Source: Dendrobium chrysotoxum
Taxonomy: Eukaryota; Streptophyta; Magnoliopsida; Asparagales; Orchidaceae
Direction: 5' to 3'
Length of the DNA stretch: 64,000 bases
Assembly: GCA_019925795.1 (NCBI GenBank)
Contig: CM034307.1
Coordinates: 66,588,864 to 66,652,863, forward strand
The notes under the pieces are model-generated. The model saw nothing but the letters and a program-made list of their open reading frames with translations, was not told the origin of the DNA and ran no database searches. The translations under genes and the position numbers were made by a program. Numbering within the stretch: position 1 is the stretch's first letter; each line of letters opens with the position of its first letter. Of this stretch, positions 45,311-57,000 are shown piece by piece.

Positions 45311-46640
45311 AATGAAATTTTTGTACAATTCTAAGATATAAAACATATACTTTACCGACTCAAAATTTCTAGCACGTAAATATTAGATACTTTTGGAAGA
45401 CACTAGACCTTACACGTGAGTCGAATATATGATAGGACAAAAATGAAGAGAGTTGAGAGAGTATAGAGGGAAGTCCTATAGAATACTCAAGAACATTAGA
45501 GATTTGAAACTGGTATCGTATCTACTATAACCAGTCCAAAAAGCCCTCATAACTATTCCTCAATACCTCTTACTTATAGAATTCTGAGGACTCCATAAAA
45601 GGGCCAACTATATGCTAAAAATTTGTGTAAGACATATATGAATATGCGGATATAACATATATTGTGAACCATTTGGTTGAACTAATTGCATTTTTTAAAC
45701 CCATGGCATATATATATTGTGTTGTTTCAAGTTATTGCGTAAACTTGAACGAATTGTTAAAACTAAAGCTTGGGATGAACGTTGTATTGGCGAGGCACAT
45801 TTATGTCCTAATAATTTCATAGATATTAGACGAGGTCCAATAAGAACTGTCAAGGCAGTGCCAAGTTATTTCGTCGATAGATGTAAGTTTCACATACAAA
45901 TGTGAAGTGGGGAGGGAAAGAGAACAAATTTTGAGTAGGCTTCAGAAATAATAGTAGTAATGAGAAAGAATAGTATAGCTTAATGAATAAAATAGTTTAA
46001 TTAGAACGAATTCAAAGGAAGATTTAACGTTTATTTCTTTTATATTTGCACAATAAGTACCATAAATTTATTTATTATGAGCCATGCTTAGAGAGAGAGA
46101 GAGAGAGGAAGAAATGAATTGATTAAGGATTTTCAGGATCAGATTAAAAAAAAGGGCCGATGGAAAGTACTCCAGAGAGGTTGCCTCCTGAAAATAAAAT
46201 ATAAGTCATGTACTTTGCATTATTAATAATGATTCAATATTAAATTGATTAGATATTTCGGAAGGAAATATGAACATCATGAATTATATAATAGTACTGA
46301 AAGGTTTGCAATTTATTTTGCTTTTTATTATTTAAAAATTTAGAAAACAGCCTACGCATCGGTGCCAAATGGGACTAAGTAACAGATCCATTGTTTCATT
46401 TCTAGCTAAATTATGCTAAGTTAAATTCACAACTTTATTGCCTGTAACGCTAGTCATTGATTTAGTTACTGGAGTGCAGGCTCTATCGAGGGACCTTTCT
46501 TCAGGGAAAACACTCCACTCTTTGAAACAAATGCACAATTTACTGATTATGTATTGATTTGCATATAGGAAGTGTATATATATATAGTTTCTAAACTCTC
46601 TAATCAAGAACATTTATTTAGTCTATTTTGCACAAGTACA
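45311..46640. other. AT-rich intergenic DNA with a possible transposon-protein fragment
   Basis: 45717-45905 (+) gives a 62-residue frame with IRRGPIRTVKAVPSYFVDRCKFHI, loosely like the GP-R-V...Y-VNGY-FHT segment of CACTA-associated DUF4216 proteins; this is a weak, from-memory resemblance. A GA microsatellite lies at 46090-46107. Nothing else recognised. Confidence 0.3.
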
Positions 46641-46649
46641 GCTAATTTG

Positions 46650-47155
46650 TGCATAATTTGAGAGGTATTTGAAAGGAATGCAATGTAAAAAGAATGTAAT
46701 GTATTTGAAATACTATGAAGTTGTTTGGATGAATGTAAAATAAATGTAAGCTGTTTTTTTTTAAGGAAATTGAATGCAGTGTAAAGTTCAAAATGGTGGT
46801 GGTTGGTAGCCAGCAGCTAGCTTCGGCAGTCAGCAATGGCTGGGGGTGGCCGCCGGTAGCTAGGGGCATCCGACGGCGACTAGGGGAGGTCGGGGGAGGC
46901 TAGCAGCCAGCCTGGGGTGGCCCGCGACAGAGGTGGTGGCCAACGATCGATGGCAATGGTGGTAAGTTTCCAATGTATTTAGAAATCATCCAAATCGAAG
47001 ATATTTAAAATATAATGAATTTGAACTAGATGATAAATTCCTTTTACTTCAAAATTTTACTCTGCATTTCTTTTACTTCAAATTAAACACCAATATTTTC
47101 AAAATTGCATTTGGAATACTTTACACCTTTTTTACAGCAAACCAAATAGCCTCCA
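46650..47155. mobile_element. Putative MITE-like element with GC-rich core (second copy)
   Basis: Left part GAGGTATTTGAAAGGAATGC (46660), core of GGTGG/CTAGC/GGGGTGG-type sequence (46795-46955), right part ACTTTACACC..ACAGCAAACCAAATAGCCTCC (47119-47152). Same arrangement as 13410-13960: AT-rich arms with GAATGTAAAG/CTTTACA words around a triplet-rich core. Ends are only loosely inverted and no TSD is certain. Confidence 0.45.
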
Positions 47156-47159
47156 ATAA

Positions 47160-48185
47160 CATCTGAGTTTATATTAACCTGATTACTTTCAAGAGTTGGT
47201 CCAAGTTGAAATTATAAATATTATTATTCGGGATGAATTCAAATTAACCTGAGTAAATCAAAATCAGCATGATCGCAACAAGAAAAAAAATAGTAATTAT
47301 AACCATCGGTATAGGTCAAAATTTGTGCTGTGATAGCCCTATTTTTTGGTAGTGACATTAGCTAATTTTTATTTAAGTTTAAGTCAGACAAATTCAAGTC
47401 AGGCTAATTCGGTCAAACATGGTATATTCGGGTTAGTTGGGACATGTTGATATGAAAATTTTATGATACATATAATAAACAAGTTCAAGTTGCGTGAGTT
47501 TGGGTCAAGTTAGGTTTAGTTGAAATCTTTTGACTCATTTAGTAAACTTGTTCGGTTTGGGGTCAAACATACTTTGGTTGAGTCAATTTTGAGTAAAACC
47601 CAAGAATCCAACTTATCAAGCCAAGTCAACACCCCTACATGAAATAATAAACTTTTTTACATGCAAACCTTATAAGGATAAAAACATGAAATATGGCCCA
47701 CATGAAATGATCTACTATGTTAATAGTAATTATAAATATCAACCTTTCTCTAAATTTTAGAAGACATGATAAAAAAATTTAGAGCACAACACTAGCTCTC
47801 ATGGTTGTATCTTGGAATATTGGAGAAGTATTGAAGGGTAATGATGTTGGTCAAATGTTGTTAGTTAGGCACTAATAGCTTGGGGATGACAATTGAACTA
47901 TGATATTCAAATGATGGAGATTAGACGACGTAGATAAACTAGGACAGTCAGGTGATGTTGGTTGATTGCGCCATTTCAATGACCGTAAGTGAGAAATGGC
48001 GGTTAGGTAATGACAAGATGACCAATATAATGGTTGTCAATAATCATTGGAGTCGAGCATCAAATAGATCACTAAAGCTCTTAAGATCTCTAAGCTCTCT
48101 TCACATTGAGTTCATGTCCCTTTCATGTGGAAAAGTATTTAGGAGTGACATTTGATAATTTTAGTTAAACTTTTCAGACATTTAA
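47160..48185. other. Intergenic, nothing recognised
   Basis: 47380-47640 contains GTTCAAGTTGCGTGAGTTTGG/GGTTAGTTGGG-like words typical of degenerate repeats. The open frame at 47952-48155 has no family features. Confidence 0.55.
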
Positions 48186-50705
48186 TTGCGTGTGACGCCC
48201 TATAACCTAATGAAAGAATTAAAATTACTAAATCTTATAACTAATTGACTTATCCTCTAATTATTAACCACCATAGCTATTAATATCCAAACAAAAAAAT
48301 CAGGAAATAAACTTCCATTTCATCAAAATATAAATTAATAATCTAGTCAACTTTCAATTCTATGCATCCAAATAAATAAAATAGGATTTAAAAAAAATCA
48401 GTACCTCAATATTAGGACACGAAAGCTCACTTCTACAATGCTCTATTCAACCGGGCTCTTTTCTTTGCCAGAAATATTTAAAAATAATAGAGTGAGCTCA
48501 AAGATTAATAGACTCCCTCCTTTACCCCTCATAGGTATCAGTATCCAATTTAAGGATTGAAAAGAGATTAGTTAAACGAAAATTTAAAGACTTGCATTAT
48601 AATTAAAATATAAACAAAGCAGGAATTTACCAGAGTTTCAGCATATATCTGACTCAAGAGCTAGCACTTATAACTTCATAGCCACATATCAACTTGCACA
48701 TAAATTTTTGGATGTAGTACATAATACTTATTCTTAGAGGTTCACTTGCATATCACTTTTACTTTCATTTTCCAAATAGATTTCTTACGAAATTCATATC
48801 GAATCTCAGAATTTGTTAATGCACATTTCAGAACACTTCTTAACTTAAATCATTAAAATATCAATATATGAAATACGATGATTATAATGCACATGTCTCG
48901 ATGTCTGCTTATAACTCTACTTTCACTTATATCCCCCTTTACCTCTCACACCTGGACATAATAAGTGGGGCTATAAAAAAAAATCAATACTTAAATACTA
49001 GGATATAAAATCCTCTTCTACAATCCTCTATTCAATCAGGCCCTTTTATTTACCTAAAACATTAAAAAAAATAGAGTGAGCTCAAAGCTTAGTTTACTCT
49101 CTCATTTATCCCTCATAGACATCAATATCTAATTTAAGCATTAAAAAGTGATTAATTAAAAGAAAATGCAAAGAATTGCATAATAAGTAAATTATTAACA
49201 AAGTTGAAATTTTATGAGTTTTAGTATGTATACCTATTTCTTGAGCTAGCACTTATACCTTCATAACTATATAACCACTTGCAAGAAATTTTTGGATGCT
49301 GTACAAAATACTTATTTTTAGATGTTCACTTGCATATCACTTTTCCAAACATAATTCACACAAAATCTCAAAGTTTGCTAATACATATTTCAAAATATTT
49401 CTTAACTTAAATGATTAAAATAATAACATATGAAATATAATGATTGTACATGTTTTGATGCATGCTTATAACTCCACTTTTACTTATATCTCCCTTTATA
49501 TCTTACACCTACACATAGAAAGAGGGGTCAGAATCCCTCCCACATTTGTATTAGGCAGATGGGGCCAAAAGAGTACTTACAGTATTACTTAACTTCTAAC
49601 ACAAATTTTTAGCAAGTGGGGCCAGAATCTCTCTCACGTTCGTATCAAACAAATGGGGCAAAAATAATACATTTAGGGCCCTTGCAACATATTAGATAAT
49701 GTACTTTTTCACATATAAAAAAAAAAACTTCTCCAATGCCATGAAATGAAGTGTGCAAATGCAACAGTAGTTATTTAAATATCCAATGCATTATTCAATG
49801 ATATCAGAATTGCTAGTAAAAAGTCACATTGCTTGTAAAATGAAATACTTACTGAATTTTTCTTTTCTTATTTTATTTCTAACTTTAGAGGAACATTCAC
49901 ATGAATATATTAAGACTTTTATATAGATACTACATCTGTCAAAAAATTCTCAATTCAATAATATACTCAGAAATTCATACAAACTAAACTAATAGTTAAA
50001 AACTCAATTTCATATAGTCAAAATGTTTATAATAAAAGGGTACAATAACCTACTAAAAATTGCGCTATGAAAATTTTGTAAAACCAAAGAAAAATATATT
50101 TTGTTCATAAATTTTAATAAACTTACTGAAATTGAAATCAGAGATAAGGGTTTAGGAGTCTATCTTGAGCTCTATAATTCCCTGAACTGGCCCTACTTAT
50201 GAATCCCAAAATTTGTCCTCTGAACCTCTCTCCCTTCCTTTCTCTTTCCTCTTTTCCTCCTTTCTTCTCTGGAAAGTAGCACGAGTAAATGGAATGACCA
50301 CATGATTTTAAATATTTTAATATTATATTTCCACTATTTTTGACCTAGCGCCGCGATGCCAAACTTTTCAATGTCCTAGCACTCCCGAGAATCTTTTATA
50401 TGCTCGCAAAATATGCTTTCCTGAGACCTGGTGCTGTGGCGGTGCTTCCCATGCGCCGCAACGCTTATTCAAACCTATTTTTCTATCAATTTTCCTGAGA
50501 ACTCAATGCTAGGGCATTGTATACCCTGACATCACGGTGCCTTTAGAGTAAATTTCTAAATAATGGATTTTCACTTTTTTAACCCAAAACCTTTTTTACT
50601 TTCTACCTCATTCAACATTCTAAGACTTATAATTACTAAATACCTTAAAATTAATGATCAATTATAGAAGATTAACTTCATTTGGATGATAGATATTACA
50701 TTGGG
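48186..50705 (+). mobile_element. 2.5-kb solo LTR (Ty3/gypsy-like) with near-perfect TSD
   Basis: Starts TGTGACGCCCTATAACC at 48191 and ends GATAGATATTACA at 50700, flanked by TTGCG (48186-48190) and TTGGG (50701-50705), one mismatch. The TGTGACGCCC start resembles LTR ends of chromovirus-type plant gypsy elements. It contains a 585-bp tandem duplication (48390-49540). There is no coding and no internal region. The orientation assigned is arbitrary. Confidence 0.6.
48390..49540. repeat. 585-bp tandem duplication within the solo LTR
   Basis: CTACAATGCTCTATTCAA at 48433 and CTACAATCCTCTATTCAA at 49018. Collinear matches follow: ATAGAGTGAGCTCAAAG, GAGCTAGCACTTATA, TTTTTGGATG, CACTTGCATATCACTTTT. 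The copies are about 10-15% diverged by eye, so the duplication is old. Confidence 0.85.
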
Positions 50706-51191
50706 CAACTCATGCTAATATCACGATCTAACCTAACATAACTCATATGTTATAACATGTTATATTAGGTCGAGTATGAGAAAAAAATTTGCTTGAGTTA
50801 TATTTAAAAAAAATATCTCTTTAACATCTATATTTACAATACAAAATCACTAAATCATCAATATACAATAATAAAACAGAAGCTATCATCCAACATATAC
50901 ATACGAGATATTCATATCCAAAATATTTGTATATAATAAATATGATTTTTCAATAACTTCAATAAAATATATTTATATCCTAATTACAAAATAATTCATC
51001 AATTAAAATAAAGAGCACCTCTAATAGCTAAACAACAACCTCTCTTCATTGGGGTATTATCTTTTCTTAAAATATATAAATATAATAAAGAATGAGTAAC
51101 CGGCCCAACATATTATACGAAACCCATAATTGTAGTGAATGCACAAAAATAAAATAATATGCATGCTAACGATCAATTGATCAAAAAAAAA
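50706..51191. other. AT-rich intergenic DNA, nothing recognised
   Basis: Short palindromic stretch ATAACTCATATGTTATAACATGTTATATTAGG near 50738-50770. No gene. Confidence 0.6.
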
Positions 51192-52308
51192 AATGTCGTA
51201 TAATAACTCAAACTGTTGACTATTAATGTATTGTCGGCTTTGGCTAAAGGGCCTCACGATTTTATCATGTTGTTATAACTTCCCCAGAGATCACCCATCC
51301 CATGATTTCTCTGGGATGAGCACGCTTAATTGCAAAAATTCTTAATAAAATTTTAACCATTATACCAAAAGGCACCTCAATGTTTAAGAATTTAGCTTCT
51401 TTTATTTAAGAGATTTCATAATCTCTCCCACGTAACTAACTGACGTTCTCATCAGTATTCTCATCCCGTAATCATCCACTAGGCAGATAGAATTCTAAAG
51501 GTAGCCCCTAGAAGTTTAAGTGGTGACTCCCGCCACGTAGCATTTTATCCTATATAGGGTTCAAGAGGTGGCTCCCATGACGTAATATTTTGTCTTGTAT
51601 ATCACTTAGTTTCCATCTTTCGACTAGTGTATTGCTCTGATATCATTTGTAACAATCCAAATTCTTAACTAACGAGATATTGAGGGCTAAAATGATTTGG
51701 TCATATTGGTGTAACTTTTCAAGAGGTAACCCATCCCAGGATTTCTCTAGGATGAGCATGCTTAGCTGTAGTGTTTCTTAATGAAATTCCAATAATTACA
51801 TCAAAAGGCGTCTCAATATTTAAGAGCTTAGCCTCTTTTACTTAAGGGATTTTGTAATCTCCCCTATTTAAGTAACTGATGTCCTCATCATTATCTGTAT
51901 CCCATAATCTTCCACCAGAAAAATAGTATTCTAGAGGTGGCACTTATAAATTCAAGTGGTGACTCCTGCCACGTAGCACTTTGTCCCATACAATGTTTAA
52001 TAGGTGGCTCCCATGGCATAGCACTTTGTCTTGTATGACATTTAGTTCTCATCTTCTGGCTGGTGTATTGCTCTGATATCATTTATAACAGCCTAAATTC
52101 TTAACTATCGAGATATTATCTACTTTGGCCTAAGGGCCTCACAGTTTTGTCCTGTTGATGTAACTTCCTAGGAGATCACCCATCCTAAGATTTCTCTGGG
52201 ATGAGCACGTTTAACTACATAATTTTTTAATAAAATTTCAACCACTACACTAAAAGGTGCCTCGATGTTTAAGAGTTTTGCTTCTTTTATTTAAGAAGTT
52301 TCACATGT
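51192..52308 (-). mobile_element. Cassandra-like TRIM in tandem form (LTR-int-LTR-int-LTR)
   Basis: Three LTR copies, 51197-51418, 51648-51854 and 52084-52303, alternate with two internal stretches of about 230 bp. Each LTR carries a minus-strand 5S rRNA-like segment (51277-51335, 51710-51772, 52161-52220): TTAAGCGTGC (A-box type) and GGATGGGTGATCTC (C-box type) at 5S spacing. GCTCTGATATCA at 51634-51645 and 52070-52081 is the reverse complement of TGATATCAGAGC, close to the initiator-Met tRNA primer-binding site TGGTATCAGAGC. Flanks AATGT (51192-51196) and CATGT (52304-52308) give a TSD with one mismatch. No coding, as expected for a TRIM. The 5S-derived part would supply an RNA polymerase III promoter. 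Confidence 0.82.
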
Positions 52309-52971
52309 TGGGTAAGTAAATTTCCATGTTATTTATGTGTAGATATTATATACAATATTATGCTTAAGGCTAGTATTTTAGAATCATATGTCATAATAGC
52401 ATAATATCATGTGAGAATTACTTTAAGTAATTCATATTATCATGTTTATCAATATATCATTATATATATTAAGCAAGTTAGGTATTCTAGCTAATCATAT
52501 CATATCATAACATATGGTGTTTTCCCTATACCAATCATAGTAAGTTAATAAAATATCATATCATATAATAATAGTAAAACAATCAAATGGCATAGTACAG
52601 AGGAATCATCATCACACTCCGTTGGCACTTAAAATCATATCACATCCCTATTTATATATCCAATCATATATCGAGTTCACACTATTAACTCATATTTAAA
52701 AGAAAGTAAGTCAGTCCATCTCCTATGCACGATATAATGTCTCTATCATCCTGAATGATAATTGCCATTTTTTTCATACACACATATATCAATACATATA
52801 ATATAGTTAATATTTAGAATTATACTCAATAATAACTTATTGTATCATTTGTAACACATAAAAATGATATGTAAATAAGAAATAGTGAGGTTCATAGGAT
52901 AACTCAATATATATATAAGCATAGTAGATGAACTATAAAAATTATGGATATCATCCTTTTTATATTAACCT
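52309..52971. other. AT-rich intergenic DNA, nothing recognised
   Basis: Many ATCATATCATAT/CATAATATCATG words (52390-52640). No gene. Confidence 0.6.
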
Positions 52972-53588
52972 TGTTGCATCCTAGAGTATTCACGGAGGTA
53001 GAGAAATATAAAACTTAATATTTTAGCATTGTACAAAGATCCAGCACGCAATCAGATAAGAGAGAAGGTGTTGCATTCATATGAGACACCAGAATTTTTA
53101 CGTGGAAACCCCTTAAAAGGGGGAAAAACCACCGGGCCTAGCCCAGTTTGAATGAATCCACTAGTTTTTGCAATCGATTACAAATGAGGCCCTTCTTTGG
53201 GAGAAGGCCTTGGCTTGATGTAACAAATATACATCATATAGAGTGCATTACATGGTGGGAATTATAATAATCAATGTAGACATGTTTGTTTGGTCGGAAG
53301 GACCATAATCGACAGATAATAGAGGTCGGGAGGACTATAGTCGACAGGTGACAGAGGTCAGGAGGATCGTAGTCGATAGAAAATAAAGAAAAAATCGTAG
53401 CTGACAAGCATTGGAGGTTGGAAGGATAATAGTTGGCAGGCGACAGGGGTCAAAAAATCCATAGTTGGTCGGTGTTGGAGGTCGGAAGGCCCATAGTCGG
53501 CAAGCGACGGAGGTCGGGAGGACCATAGTCGGCAGGCAATGGAGGTCAAAAAGATCATAGTTGAAGGGCATTGGAGATCGGAAGGACC
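52972..53588 (-). mobile_element. Family A LTR, left part, interrupted at 53588
   Basis: TGTTGCATCCTAGAGTATTC aligns with the LTR at 35213. It has the ACCCCTTAAAAGG/CACCGGGCCTAGCCC block (53105-53150) and then a 31-bp monomer array (53290-53588, GAGGTCGG(G/A)AGGACC cores). It breaks off in the middle of a monomer (GGAAGGACC|TGTTTG), and the array and the rest of the LTR resume at 61665. It is therefore the 3' LTR of an element that extends to the right. Confidence 0.85.
53290..53588. repeat. 31-bp monomer array (diverged) in family A LTR
   Basis: About nine units of GGTCGGAAGGACCATAGTCG-NCAGGCGACGGA type, period 31-32, with no higher-order structure, in contrast to the 94-bp order at 35793-36450. 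Confidence 0.85.
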
Positions 53589-54047
53589 TGTTTGATTGAA
53601 AAAATATGAGTTTTAAAAAAGATTTAATTTTCTTTGGAAAATATTTAATTTTTAGAATTTTTAATTTTGAAATCGAATACGTCATTATGAATGATAAATC
53701 ATCCCGGGAGGTGAACATATCGTTCCCTAATGGGTTTAAATTTTAAAACTTTGGATTTACTTCGATTATTGTAGTCAAATATAAGGGAAGACAACATATG
53801 ATTTCGAAAGATCAAAATAATATTTGATCAAATATTTGATTGCAATAATATAGTAAAGAGATCATTAATTTCATGATTAAAGTTATGATAATAGTATGAT
53901 ATATCTTCCCGAGAAAAGAGGATATCGTTCGTTACCGATCATTTGAAAATAATGATAATGATCGTTGACTTTTAATTTTCCTAAAGAAAGTTAATTGAGA
54001 TTTTGAAAAGCTTGATTTTAAAAATTTGATCTAGATTTTTAAATCTC

Positions 54048-54069
54048 CTACGAGCGCACGCCCTCGTAG
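54048..54069. other. Hairpin with covarying stem (family B)
   Basis: CTACGAG - CGCACGCC - CTCGTAG, equivalent to 2916-2937. All three base pairs that differ are changed on both sides. Confidence 0.7.
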
Positions 54070-57000
54070 TTAACTACATCGTAGAAAACCAGAAATTTCC
54101 TACGAATACTCTCGATTAGAATAATGATATGAATTTTATTTAAGATGTCAAAGGAGATAAGCATTGAAATTTTAATAGGGATTAGTTCAAGGTTGAACAA
54201 TTATTTCTGGTGTCAAAGGAGGAAGGGTATGAGGCACTTGGGATTTTAAAATAATTCAGAAGTGCCCCAACATATCTTATATGTTGGGCTTGAATTTGAT
54301 TGAAGGAGGTATTTAATTTAAATGATCAATTTTATTAGAAAGTTGTGATTATATTATTAGAGTTTGAGATCTTATAGCCTGAGTCTGCCTCAAAACCTAA
54401 GTCTAAAGTGGGTACTGGAAATCAGTGACCCGAGCCTAGCTAATGCAATGTAAGATCTAGACTTACCCAGGCCTGGATTGGGGAGCCAGCTAAACCACCT
54501 AAGCGCTTTAAAACCATGAATCCGGTCACTTATGAAAGAGTGGTAGGGATGTTGTTTATGATTAGTTTAAAGAATTGGGGTCGACATCTAGAGCAGATCC
54601 TAATTGACCCCTTAACATATGTTAGGTATTTGATGTTTAAACTAAAATATAATTAAGGATTTAGACTCAATTTTAATTTGTTGCTAATGCGATGCATGCA
54701 AATTGACTCGATAAAATGATTAAAATTTGAATGAAGTAATTTTAAAAAGACTTAAAAATAGATTTTTTCCTAAAGATTACATAGATCTCCTTGATATAAC
54801 TGGACCTTCATAGGCCAGGTGGTCTGCCAGAACCTGTAGGTAGAGAGGTACCTAACAAACGGAAAGAAAAGTGTAACAAGTATGCTTATGAGAACTCCCG
54901 ACAGTCCCGGGCTTACTTCTTAAAATGTTAAAGTTTCTATGTGATCTTAAAAGTTTAAATTTAATTAAAGAAGAAAATATTTTAGTGATCCCTCACGAGC
55001 CTTCGATTGGGTTCCAGGCTAAATAAAATATGACATGCAATAATCGCAAAAAAACTACAAAAAGTAGGCAATCTGAATATCACAATCAACACATCAATAA
55101 ATTTAATTAAATAATCAAATAAATTAAATTAAAACTCAATCTGAAAGTCTATATGGTAAGTGCCACTTAATTATACAATCCAGGGTATGTAGGAAACGTA
55201 AAGTGGCCAGGTACCGCTGACTACAACCTGAATTCTACTCCTAAGACTCAATTGACTTTGAGAATTGGGATTCTTCTCATTCTTCACTTCTTCATCCTTC
55301 TACAGATTCCTTGGATCTTCAGGTCTGGATATCCAAATGAAAAAAACTTCCCCTCGAGATGGGTGTTATCTTTCCTCTTTGGATATTTTGAAAGTATCTT
55401 ACCTTAGGCTTCCAAATGGAGGAGGACTCTCCCCTAAGGGATGTCCTCTCATCTTTGGAGTCTAAATAGGATAGGTGTGTATCCCATCTCAAATCACTTT
55501 GAATTACAACTCAATTTAAATTTAATTACATTAATCAAAATAAAAAATATAGACTCAAGTACATGTATGATTATCCTAATAAATCAGCAATTAATTCAAT
55601 ATCACAAATAATTAATATTAATCAAATCATCTCAAGCAGTTAATATTAATCAAAATTTAAATACTCAAATCATAGCCATAGCTGGCCATGCTCTTTTAAT
55701 TTTAAAGGGGGGCTTATGCATTCTGAAGCACATGTAGAAAGCAACCTTAATTTTAAAGCTTAATTATGTTGCCCCCTTTAATTTTAATGTCCTGAATGAG
55801 CATGGCCACCTGCATAAGATTGAATTAGTATAAATTATCTCTAACCTAGGGGTAGATCTAATGCACAATCAATCATATCACAGAGTACGGTAATTAAATA
55901 AACAATAAATCAATCACTTAATTCTAACAACCAGCATGTAGTAAAAATCATGAAAAATCTAGCACACAACTGCAGAAAAGTAAACACCGACCTAGCCTAA
56001 GACTAGAGTTGGTTATCCTAGCAAATCATCCAAAGTGTGTGAGGTAGGCTATGTGGGTTAGATATGTCCTATATAGGATACTTGTTTGACGTTGCTTGAT
56101 GTTCTGATTGGTTGAAAGGCTTAAGGGAGATTTTAATTAAAATTTAAGTTTTAATAATTTAAAATTAATTTTTAAGATCAATTTTAATTATTTATTGGAT
56201 TCCATCTTTGTTGCTCACCGAGGTCGTGAAGTTTTTTTCACCTTTATTGGGGCTAATTTAATAGCCTCGTAGGCTTGAGTTACCTAGTGATACCTATTAT
56301 GATTAAGTGATTTGATTTAATTAAGGTTTAAAAGTTAATTAATTTTTAATTAAAGTTGATTATTTACTAATTTTTGAGATTTAATCTGTTTAAGTTTGCC
56401 ATTAACTAGTTCATGGTGTTGTGCCACTAGGCTCGAGGAACAAAGCCTCCTTAGAATATGTAGCCCCACAGCCCAGAGTAGTCTAGCCTATAAACTAAGT
56501 TAATGTGTTTGAATTAAGGATTTTAAATTTAATTAAATAATTATTAAATAATTAGAATTTAAAATTTTGTACTCCATTAAATCTATTCATGGCATTGTGC
56601 CACCAGGCTCGAGGAACAAAGCCTCCTTAGGACATGTAGCCTCGCAACCCCGAGTAGTCCAGCCTAAAAATTTCATCTCAAGAGTGATTATTGTGTATTA
56701 AGGGGTTTGTTGAGTGATTTAAACATTAACTTAACATTTTCTAAAATTTAAAATTAATTATCAAATTTTGAAATTTTTTAGATTATCTTAATCATTTAAT
56801 TAAGGGGTCAAAATTGACTTTTTAATTAAGAATAATTTCTAGAATATTAATATTTTTATAAAATATCAGACCTTAATATAATCAGTTAGACTATAAGTAT
56901 GCTGGATTTGGATTTTTTTACATTTTATTATGAATGTTTGAAATTTTGACTTGATTTTGACTTATGTTTGACCAAACTGTTGACTTTTTGACTGATTTTT

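Noticed and set aside
51277..52220. Possible 5S rRNA gene cluster
   Set aside because: The segments keep only the ends of the 5S internal promoter, the middle is altered, and they sit inside LTR units with primer-binding sites, so Cassandra-like TRIM is the better call.
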